DNA of 11,918 nt from Acidobacteriaceae bacterium. Lineage in GTDB: Bacteria > Acidobacteriota > Terriglobia > Terriglobales > Acidobacteriaceae. Location: NCBI GenBank assembly GCA_030040115.1, contig JASHUH010000539.1, positions 1-11,918 on the forward strand, given 5' to 3'. The notes under the pieces were generated by a model. The model made no database searches and was not told the origin of the DNA. It was given only the letters and a program-made list of their open reading frames with translations. The translations under genes and the position numbers were made by a program. This document shows, one piece after another, positions 7,286-11,918 of this stretch (position 1 is the stretch's first letter; each line of letters opens with the position of its first letter).

Positions 7286-7404
7286 CGCAATCCGCCTTTC
7301 AAGCGCGCGTCTGTAGGGCTCATCGCGTAGGGGCGGGGAATCACTGAAAATCCATCTGTCATAATACTCCAGGGATCGAAGGGCCACCAAAAGGGGAGAA
7401 GCCG
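7286..7404. promoter_or_regulatory. Divergent promoter region between the SDR-thiolase and ACAD-scoAB operons
   Basis: A 119-bp gap between two divergent start codons, so it must hold both promoters or be bordered by them. An AT-rich patch at 7360-7366 offers CATAAT on the plus strand and TATTAT on the minus strand as possible -10 boxes. For the minus strand, TTGGTG (7385-7390) sits 18 nt upstream as a partial -35. No clear operator palindrome was seen. Box assignments are weak. Confidence 0.35.
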
Positions 7405-8565
7405 GTGGAAATGGTTTCGGCGCCGCGCACGGTCACCTGCTTGAGCGACGATGAGCTGCTCTTTCGCGATACGGTGCGCCGCTTTGCCGAAGAAGAAATT
7501 GCGCCCCTGGTCCGGCGCATGGATGAAGAACAGAAAATGGACGCGGGGCTGGTGCGGCGGCTCTTCGCTCTTGGCCTGATGGGCATCCCCATCCCGGAAC
7601 AACATGGCGGCGGCGGCGGCTCATTTTTCGATTCCGTGCTTGCCGTGGAAATGGTTTCCACTGTCGATCCCGCGGTGGGCGTTCTGGTGGATGTGCAGAA
7701 CACGCTGGTCGCGAACGCGTTGATCTGCTGGGCCACGCCGGAGCAGAGAGCCAACTATCTTCCCCGGCTGGCCGCGGATACGGTGGGCGCGTATGCGCTG
7801 AGCGAGGCCGCTTCGGGCTCCGACGCTTTCGCGCTCGAAACACGCGCTGAGCGCCGCGGCGACGCGTATGTGCTGAACGGGCGCAAGCTCTGGATCACGA
7901 ACGCCAGAGAAGCGGGACTGTTTATTGTCTTCGCCACCATTGACGCGCGCGCGGGTTACAAAGGGATCACAGCATTTGTCGTAGAAAAGGATGCGCCCGG
8001 ATTCACCGTGGGCAGAAAAGAAGATAAGTTGGGCATTCGCGCTTCGAGCACTTGCGAGCTGATCTTCGATGAGTGCCTGGTTCCGGCTGCGCAAGTGCTC
8101 GGTGAACCCGGCAAGGGTTACAAAATCGCCATTGAAACGTTGAACGAAGGCCGCATCGCCATTGGCGCGCAGATGCTCGGGCTGGCCGAGGGCGCATGGC
8201 GGCACGCGGCCCAATACGCCAAAGAGCGCAAGCAGTTCGGCAAGCCCATCGTCGAATTCCAAGCCATGCAATTCCAGCTTGCGGAGATGGCCACCGAGAT
8301 CGAGGCCGCGCGGCTCATGGTCTACAACGCCGCTCGACTGAAAGACGCGCAGCTACCGTTCCGCAAAGAAGCGGCTATGTGCAAGTATTTCGCCTCACGA
8401 ATGGCCGAGCGGGTGGCCAGCCTTGCGGTGGAGATTTTCGGCGGCGTCGGGTTTGTACGCGATTATCCGGTGGAGAAGCTCTATCGCGACGCGAAAATCG
8501 GCAAAATTTATGAAGGCACGTCGTTCATGCAACTGGCGACCATCGCAAAACTGACGCTGGACTAG
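7405..8565 (+). CDS. Acyl-CoA dehydrogenase, short/branched-chain type (ACADSB-like, 2-methylbutyryl-CoA dehydrogenase)
   Basis: 386 residues, a full-length FAD-dependent acyl-CoA dehydrogenase. FAD/substrate motifs: [11 protein letters not shown] (130-140), WITNA (163-167), RKQFGK (275-280). The catalytic base is Glu370 in KIYEGTS. Several stretches recalled from human ACADSB recur closely: LVDVQNTL (94-101), GYKGIT (184-189), [10 protein letters not shown] (208-217) and [14 protein letters not shown] (353-366). This points to oxidation of 2-methylbutyryl-CoA, and probably isobutyryl- and butyryl-CoA, passing electrons to ETF. The start is GTG 7405, favoured over ATG 7411 because GGGGAG (7393-7398) is then about 6 nt upstream. 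First gene of a plus-strand operon with the CoA-transferase subunits, divergent from the SDR-thiolase pair that would take its product after hydration. Substrate range is inferred. Confidence 0.92.
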   Translation: MEMVSAPRTVTCLSDDELLFRDTVRRFAEEEIAPLVRRMDEEQKMDAGLVRRLFALGLMGIPIPEQHGGGGGSFFDSVLAVEMVSTVDPAVGVLVDVQNTLVANALICWATPEQRANYLPRLAADTVGAYALSEAASGSDAFALETRAERRGDAYVLNGRKLWITNAREAGLFIVFATIDARAGYKGITAFVVEKDAPGFTVGRKEDKLGIRASSTCELIFDECLVPAAQVLGEPGKGYKIAIETLNEGRIAIGAQMLGLAEGAWRHAAQYAKERKQFGKPIVEFQAMQFQLAEMATEIEAARLMVYNAARLKDAQLPFRKEAAMCKYFASRMAERVASLAVEIFGGVGFVRDYPVEKLYRDAKIGKIYEGTSFMQLATIAKLTLD

Positions 8566-8603
8566 AAAACCAGGGCGCGCGGCACTGGACGAGGAGCGAA
8601 ACA

Positions 8604-9332
8604 ATGGATGAATCGAGCGAGCGCACACAGGGCCTGAATAAGCTATGGCCCGATGCGCGCGCGGCGCTGGACGGCATTGTGCGCGATGGAATGCTGCTGG
8701 CGATCGGCGGCTTCGGGTTGTGCGGCATCCCCGAGGCCTTGATTCTGGCTCTGCGGGAAACTGGCGCGCGCAACCTCACGGTAGCCAGCAATAACGCGGG
8801 GGTCGACGGCTGGGGCTTGGGATTGCTGCTGGAAACGCATCAAATCAAAAAGATGATCTCGAGTTATGTGGGTGAAAACGCTGAATTCGAGCGCCAGTAT
8901 CTGGCCGGCGAGCTGGAACTTGAGTTCTGTCCGCAAGGCACGCTCGCCGAACGCATCCGCGCGAGCGGCGCGGGCATTCCCGCGTTCTACACCCGCACCG
9001 GGGTAGGCACGGTGGTCGCCGAAGGCAAAGAGCACAAACAGTTCGATGGAGTTACCTACATCCTCGAGCGCGGCATTCAGGCCGACCTGGCCCTGGTCAA
9101 AGCGTGGAAGGCTGACCTGCATGGCAATCTCATTTATCGCCGAACCGCGCGCAATTTTAATCCCAACGTCGCCACTTGCGGAAAGATGACCGTGGCCGAG
9201 GCGGAGATTGTCGTCGAGCCCGGCGAACTCGATCCCGACGAGATTCACACGCCGGGCATCTTTGTGCACCGGCTGGTGCATAATCCCCATCCTGAAAAGC
9301 GCATCGAAAAGAGAACGGTGCGGGAAAGCTAA
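8604..9332 (+). CDS. scoA: 3-oxoacid CoA-transferase subunit A
   Basis: 242 residues, family I CoA transferase alpha subunit. Signature [10 protein letters not shown] (35-44) and [12 protein letters not shown] (62-73), followed by [20 protein letters not shown] and [11 protein letters not shown], are the SCOT/ScoA pattern; [11 protein letters not shown] and RTARNFNP are further family blocks. With subunit B it moves CoA from succinyl-CoA to acetoacetate, giving acetoacetyl-CoA for the thiolase, the step after HMG-CoA lyase in leucine breakdown. Start ATG 8604 has a strong GAGGAG (8591-8596) 7 nt upstream. The gap after the acyl-CoA dehydrogenase is 38 nt, so the genes are probably co-transcribed. 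An acetate- or butyrate-type donor (AtoDA-like) is possible, but the motifs read closer to SCOT. Confidence 0.94.
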   Translation: MDESSERTQGLNKLWPDARAALDGIVRDGMLLAIGGFGLCGIPEALILALRETGARNLTVASNNAGVDGWGLGLLLETHQIKKMISSYVGENAEFERQYLAGELELEFCPQGTLAERIRASGAGIPAFYTRTGVGTVVAEGKEHKQFDGVTYILERGIQADLALVKAWKADLHGNLIYRRTARNFNPNVATCGKMTVAEAEIVVEPGELDPDEIHTPGIFVHRLVHNPHPEKRIEKRTVRES

Positions 9333-9334
9333 CC

Positions 9335-10036
9335 ATGGTTCGCTGGGAGTTGAAAGCGGACCGCCGAAAACTGGATTCCGCCATGGCTTGGACACGTCAA
9401 CTGATGGCCGCACGCGCCGCACGGGAATTGCGCGATGGCTTCTATGTCAATCTCGGCATCGGCATTCCCACCCTGGTCGCTAACTACATTCCCGCCGGCG
9501 TGACCGTGACACTGCAATCGGAAAACGGATTGCTCGGCATGGGGCCCTTCCCGCGCCCATGGGAAGTGGACGCGGACCTGATCAACGCGGGCAAGGAGAC
9601 TGTAACGCTGGCGCCCGGCGCCGCCACCTTTTCGAGCGCCGACTCTTTCGCCATGATTCGCGGCGGCCACATCGACCTGGCGATCCTCGGCGCCATGCAG
9701 GTCTCCGAGCGCGGCGACCTGGCGAACTGGATGATTCCGGGTAAGCGCGTGAAAGGAATGGGCGGGGCCATGGACCTGGTCTCCGGCGTCCGGCGCGTCG
9801 TTGTGATCATGGAGCACACCGCTTCCGATGGCGCGGCGAAGCTGCTACGGCAATGCACGCTGCCGCTCACCGGAGCCGGAGTCGTGAACCGCGTCATCAC
9901 CGATCTTTGCGTGCTCGACGTCACGCCCTCGGGGTTCGCAGTCATCGAGCTTGCGGAAGGCGTCACCCCCGGGCAGGTCGAGCAGCGCACCGGGGCGCCG
10001 GTGCGGTTCATCCATCCCTCAACGCACGCCCGCTGA
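9335..10036 (+). CDS. scoB: 3-oxoacid CoA-transferase subunit B
   Basis: 233 residues from ATG 9335, or 217 from ATG 9383. It carries the catalytic Glu63 in [12 protein letters not shown], the residue that forms the enzyme-CoA thioester. Family blocks are [18 protein letters not shown] (36-53), [29 protein letters not shown] and [10 protein letters not shown]. The ATG at 9335 lies 2 nt after the scoA stop, typical of coupled subunits, and is used here. However, known ScoB/AtoA proteins start at the equivalent of 9383 ([19 protein letters not shown]), and the first 16 residues match nothing in the family, so 9383 may be the real start. The 3' end overlaps the convergent hydratase gene by 18 nt. 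Works as a complex with the preceding gene product. Confidence 0.93.
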   Translation: MVRWELKADRRKLDSAMAWTRQLMAARAARELRDGFYVNLGIGIPTLVANYIPAGVTVTLQSENGLLGMGPFPRPWEVDADLINAGKETVTLAPGAATFSSADSFAMIRGGHIDLAILGAMQVSERGDLANWMIPGKRVKGMGGAMDLVSGVRRVVVIMEHTASDGAAKLLRQCTLPLTGAGVVNRVITDLCVLDVTPSGFAVIELAEGVTPGQVEQRTGAPVRFIHPSTHAR

Positions 10037-10819
10037 GTTCGTCCACACCGCCTTCCGTTTCTCGAGGAAGGCCGCAATGCCCTCGCGATAGTCCGCGGTC
10101 TCCCGCGCGCGCGCGTTGGTTTCGATCGCCAGTTCAATCGCGGCGTCGAGGTGCGGCTTATTCTGCGCCGCGAGTAGCTGCTTGGTCGCGGCGAGCGATT
10201 GCGGGCTGTTGGTGAGCAGCGTCGCTGCGAGTTCTTCGACCCGATGGGCGAGCGACTCCCCGGGAGGCACAACCGCGTTGATCAGGCCGATTTCCAAGGC
10301 CTCGTCGGCGTCGAAAATGCGTGCGGTCAGCAACAGGTCGCGGGCTCGCTTGGTGTCGCCTAACTGCAGCAAAAGAAATACCGAGACCAGAGCGGGCACA
10401 AAGCCGAGCCGCGCTTCGGTAAAGCCGAAACGCGCCGTGCGCGCAGCCACCACAAAATCGCAGATAATCGCGAGTCCCGCTCCGCCTGCGATCGCGGCGC
10501 CATGCACCGCTGCAATGGTCGGGATGGGCAGCTCATAGAGAGTGCGAAAAAGCTTGGCCGCACGTTCCGCATCGGCGCGATACGCCGCGGTGGTCTCATT
10601 CTTCACTCTATCCAACACCTTCAGATCGAGACCCGCACAAAACGCGAGGCCCGCTCCGCCGAGCACCAGCACCCGGCAATCGCACTTTGTCGCATCTTCC
10701 AGCGCGGCAATCAGTTCCGTCTGCATCTCCGCGGTCATGGCGTTGCGCCGCTCGGGTCGATTCATCCTTACGATGCGAATGGGCCCTTTGTCCTCGACCG
10801 TAATCGTCGTATAACTCAA
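10019..10819 (-). CDS. Enoyl-CoA hydratase/isomerase family, LiuC-like (methylglutaconyl-CoA hydratase candidate)
   Basis: 266 residues, crotonase fold. NRPERRNAM (20-28) and the oxyanion-hole segment AFCAGLDL (59-66) are typical, as is [16 protein letters not shown] (106-121). Glu135 in [16 protein letters not shown] corresponds to the second catalytic Glu of rat hydratase. The first catalytic Glu position is Gly115. GGxGL together with VPALVS is, from memory, the pattern of bacterial LiuC-type proteins, which hydrate 3-methylglutaconyl-CoA to HMG-CoA. The next gene upstream in the operon, 54 nt away, is HMG-CoA lyase, which fits that role. The start is TTG 10819, because GAGGAGG lies 5 nt before it and the first beta strand ([17 protein letters not shown]) is needed for the fold; ATG 10822-10824 runs into a stop after two codons. 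Hydration of tiglyl-CoA in the isoleucine route is an alternative. Confidence 0.9.
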   Translation of the reverse strand: MSYTTITVEDKGPIRIVRMNRPERRNAMTAEMQTELIAALEDATKCDCRVLVLGGAGLAFCAGLDLKVLDRVKNETTAAYRADAERAAKLFRTLYELPIPTIAAVHGAAIAGGAGLAIICDFVVAARTARFGFTEARLGFVPALVSVFLLLQLGDTKRARDLLLTARIFDADEALEIGLINAVVPPGESLAHRVEELAATLLTNSPQSLAATKQLLAAQNKPHLDAAIELAIETNARARETADYREGIAAFLEKRKAVWTNSAGVR

Positions 10820-10824
10820 TCCAT

Positions 10825-10831
10825 CCTCCTC
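10825..10831 (-). promoter_or_regulatory. Strong Shine-Dalgarno fixing the TTG start of the hydratase gene
   Basis: On the minus strand GAGGAGG is followed by ATGGA and then the TTG at 10819. The ATG in the spacer opens ATG-GAT-TGA, a two-codon frame, so it cannot be the gene start. This site decides for TTG. Confidence 0.6.
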
Positions 10832-10873
10832 GTTCCGGCAATCGCGCGGCGTCCTCTCTCCCGTGTCTGTCCG

Positions 10874-11746
10874 CTACCGCATAAGCGTACCAAAGCCGCG
10901 CGCAATTTCCGCGCCGGCTTGGATCAAATGGTCGAGCGTCCCCAGCGATGGCAGCGCGGCGCCGCACGTCGATAGCTCGGCAAGCAGCCTTTCCGTGGAA
11001 ATGTTCGCGACCAGTGCGTCCTGCGCAAATGGGCAACCGCCCAGGCCGCCAATCGCCGCGTCAAATCGCCTGCACCCCGCCTCGTAGGCCGCGCGAATGC
11101 GCGCCGATGCTTCGTCCGGCCGCGCGTGAAGGTGCACGCCTACCTCGACACTGGGATGCGCCGCAATCGCCGCAGCTATCGTCTCTGCGATCTTTTCCGG
11201 CGCTGCCAATCCTACCGTGTCGGCGAGCGATACTTGCTGCGCGCCGGCATCGATCATTTTTGCGCACCCATCCGCCACGGCGTCCGTGCTCCACGCCTCG
11301 CCGTACGGATTGCCGAAAGCCATCGAAAGATAGGCGATAATCGCTAGTCCGGCATCGTGCGCTCGGGCTGCGATGGCCTTCAGTACGATCAAAGCTTCTT
11401 CCGGCGATTGATGCTGATTGCGGCGCAGAAATTCTCGAGAAATGGAGTAAGGAAACCCGAGCGTCGCAACCGCGCCGGTCCCGATCGCGCGCTCGGCCCC
11501 TTTTTCATTCACCACGATGCCAATGATTTCGACGTGCTTCGGTGGCGCAAGCAGTTCCAGCACGCGTTCTGAGTCCGCCATTTGCGGAATCGCCGCCGGC
11601 GAAACGAAACTCACAGCGTCGATGTGCCTGAACCCGGCATGAATTAAGGCGCGCAGATATGCGGCCTTGGTTTCGGGCGGTATGTGCCCGGGCAGCCCTT
11701 GCCACGCATCGCGCGGACATTCGACGATCTTGACCGCCTGGCTCAT
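10874..11746 (-). CDS. Hydroxymethylglutaryl-CoA lyase (HMGL-like TIM barrel)
   Basis: 290 residues from ATG 11746. The N-terminal VKIVECPRDAWQG (5-17) carries the Arg12-Asp13 pair expected for catalysis and Mg binding. SFVSPAAIPQMADSERVL (46-63) is the HMGL signature region. VHLHARPD (204-211) gives metal ligands His205 and His207; GGLGGCPFAQ (233-242) holds the flexible-loop Cys238, and Asn248 follows. It would cleave HMG-CoA to acetyl-CoA and acetoacetate, the last leucine-specific step. The wording ECPRDAWQ, LGFPYSIS and AYLSMAFGNPYG differs from mitochondrial HMGCL (EVGPRDGLQNE) and recalls the divergent HMGLs of Bacteroidetes, known from memory only. An in-frame TTG at 11752 is less likely. 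No clear Shine-Dalgarno is present; the upstream sequence is a heptamer repeat that reaches to within 10 nt of the ATG. Sits between a partial acyl-CoA dehydrogenase gene and the hydratase in one minus-strand operon. Confidence 0.9.
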   Translation of the reverse strand: MSQAVKIVECPRDAWQGLPGHIPPETKAAYLRALIHAGFRHIDAVSFVSPAAIPQMADSERVLELLAPPKHVEIIGIVVNEKGAERAIGTGAVATLGFPYSISREFLRRNQHQSPEEALIVLKAIAARAHDAGLAIIAYLSMAFGNPYGEAWSTDAVADGCAKMIDAGAQQVSLADTVGLAAPEKIAETIAAAIAAHPSVEVGVHLHARPDEASARIRAAYEAGCRRFDAAIGGLGGCPFAQDALVANISTERLLAELSTCGAALPSLGTLDHLIQAGAEIARGFGTLMR

Positions 11747-11755
11747 AAACAAGCT

Positions 11756-11783
11756 TTCAGCCTTCAGCCATCAGCTATCAGCA
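11756..11783. repeat. Heptamer tandem repeat, run 1 (four units)
   Basis: Plus-strand units are TTCAGCC, TTCAGCC, ATCAGCT and ATCAGCA with no spacer; on the minus strand the core reads AGCTGA. The run starts 10 bp upstream of the HMG-CoA lyase ATG and occupies its leader. Confidence 0.7.
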
Positions 11784-11822
11784 CATCGTGCTTGGCCCGC
11801 AATGTCGCCTCGCCTATGCAGA

Positions 11823-11843
11823 AGCTGAGAGCTGGGAGCTATC
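11823..11843. repeat. Heptamer tandem repeat, run 2 (three units, opposite orientation)
   Basis: Plus-strand units AGCTGAG, AGCTGGG and AGCTATC share the AGCTG core with run 1 but in inverted orientation, with 39 bp between runs. The run overlaps the stop codon of the acyl-CoA dehydrogenase gene (11839-11841). The two runs could fold into a long imperfect hairpin (13 of 18 positions match across one register). Confidence 0.55.
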
Positions 11844-11918
11844 CTCTCGACGGATACACCTTCAATATCTCGCGGGCAATCACCATGCGTTGAATCTCGC
11901 TGGTGCCTTCGCCGATGG
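11839..11918 (-). CDS. Acyl-CoA dehydrogenase, C-terminal end only (rest beyond right edge)
   Basis: The last 25 residues plus TAG stop are in the window. IGEGTSEIQRMVIAREIL is the diagnostic C-terminal helix of acyl-CoA dehydrogenases, and its first Glu is the usual catalytic base position. In isovaleryl-CoA dehydrogenases the matching motif is EIGAGTSE, with Ala in place of that Glu, so this tail argues for another acyl-CoA dehydrogenase type in spite of the leucine-like neighbours. It lies upstream of the HMG-CoA lyase gene on the same strand, 92 bp away, so it is probably in the same operon. Confidence 0.85.
   Translation of the reverse strand, partial: IGEGTSEIQRMVIAREILKVYPSRG

Noticed and set aside
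5492..7330. 612-codon open frame on the plus strand, the longest in the window after the Omp85 frame
   Set aside because: It lies antisense to the thiolase and SDR genes, both of which have complete catalytic motifs. The translation is rich in His, Arg and Cys with no recognisable domain, as expected for the shadow of GC-rich codons.
7286..7390. 35-residue N-terminal extension of the SDR dehydrogenase
   Set aside because: It reads back through the divergent promoter gap. The SDR fold and a good Shine-Dalgarno place the start at 7285.
11747..11752. TTG start for HMG-CoA lyase two codons upstream of the ATG
   Set aside because: No ribosome site supports it, and the ATG at 11746 is the better codon at nearly the same place.
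11751..11846. CRISPR-like array at the right end
   Set aside because: The units are 7 bp, directly adjacent, and in two opposed runs; there are no spacers of CRISPR size and no cas genes.

Overview
The window is GC-rich, gene-dense bacterial DNA from a Gram-negative chromosome. No mobile element, tRNA, rRNA or CRISPR array is visible. An Omp85 protein with a long POTRA array, an RsbT/RsbU-type signalling module and a branched-chain acyl-CoA degradation set together fit an acidobacterium-like organism. That taxonomic guess is inference from gene content.

Layout. Positions 1-1895 (minus) hold the N-terminal 631 codons of a BamA/TamA-type outer-membrane protein that runs off the left edge. After a 146-bp divergent gap, 2042-3037 (plus) encodes a YihY/BrkB-type inner-membrane protein from a TTG start. 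Positions 3171-5306 (plus) form one overlapping signalling operon: an RsbT-like serine kinase, a cytosolic histidine kinase whose N-terminus looks like the RsbT-binding domain of RsbU, and a NarL-type response regulator. This is the most interesting part of the window, because it suggests a partner-switching kinase that controls a two-component system instead of the usual PP2C phosphatase.

Positions 5312-11918 are a catabolic block for branched-chain acyl-CoA. A minus operon (SDR dehydrogenase at 6518-7285, then thiolase at 5312-6502) is divergent from a plus operon (ACADSB-like acyl-CoA dehydrogenase at 7405-8565, then CoA-transferase subunits A and B to 10036). A second minus operon enters from the right edge: the tail of another acyl-CoA dehydrogenase, an HMG-CoA lyase and a LiuC-like enoyl-CoA hydratase.

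Together these cover most of isoleucine breakdown (2-methylbutyryl-CoA dehydrogenase, hydratase, 2-methyl-3-hydroxybutyryl-CoA dehydrogenase, thiolase). They also cover the end of leucine breakdown (methylglutaconyl-CoA hydratase, HMG-CoA lyase, activation of acetoacetate by CoA transferase, thiolysis). Methylcrotonyl-CoA carboxylase is not in the window. The gene ends are packed tightly: regulator and thiolase converge with a 5-nt gap, and scoB and the hydratase overlap by 18 nt. A heptamer repeat in two opposed runs fills the gap before the HMG-CoA lyase gene. No gap between genes exceeds 150 bp.
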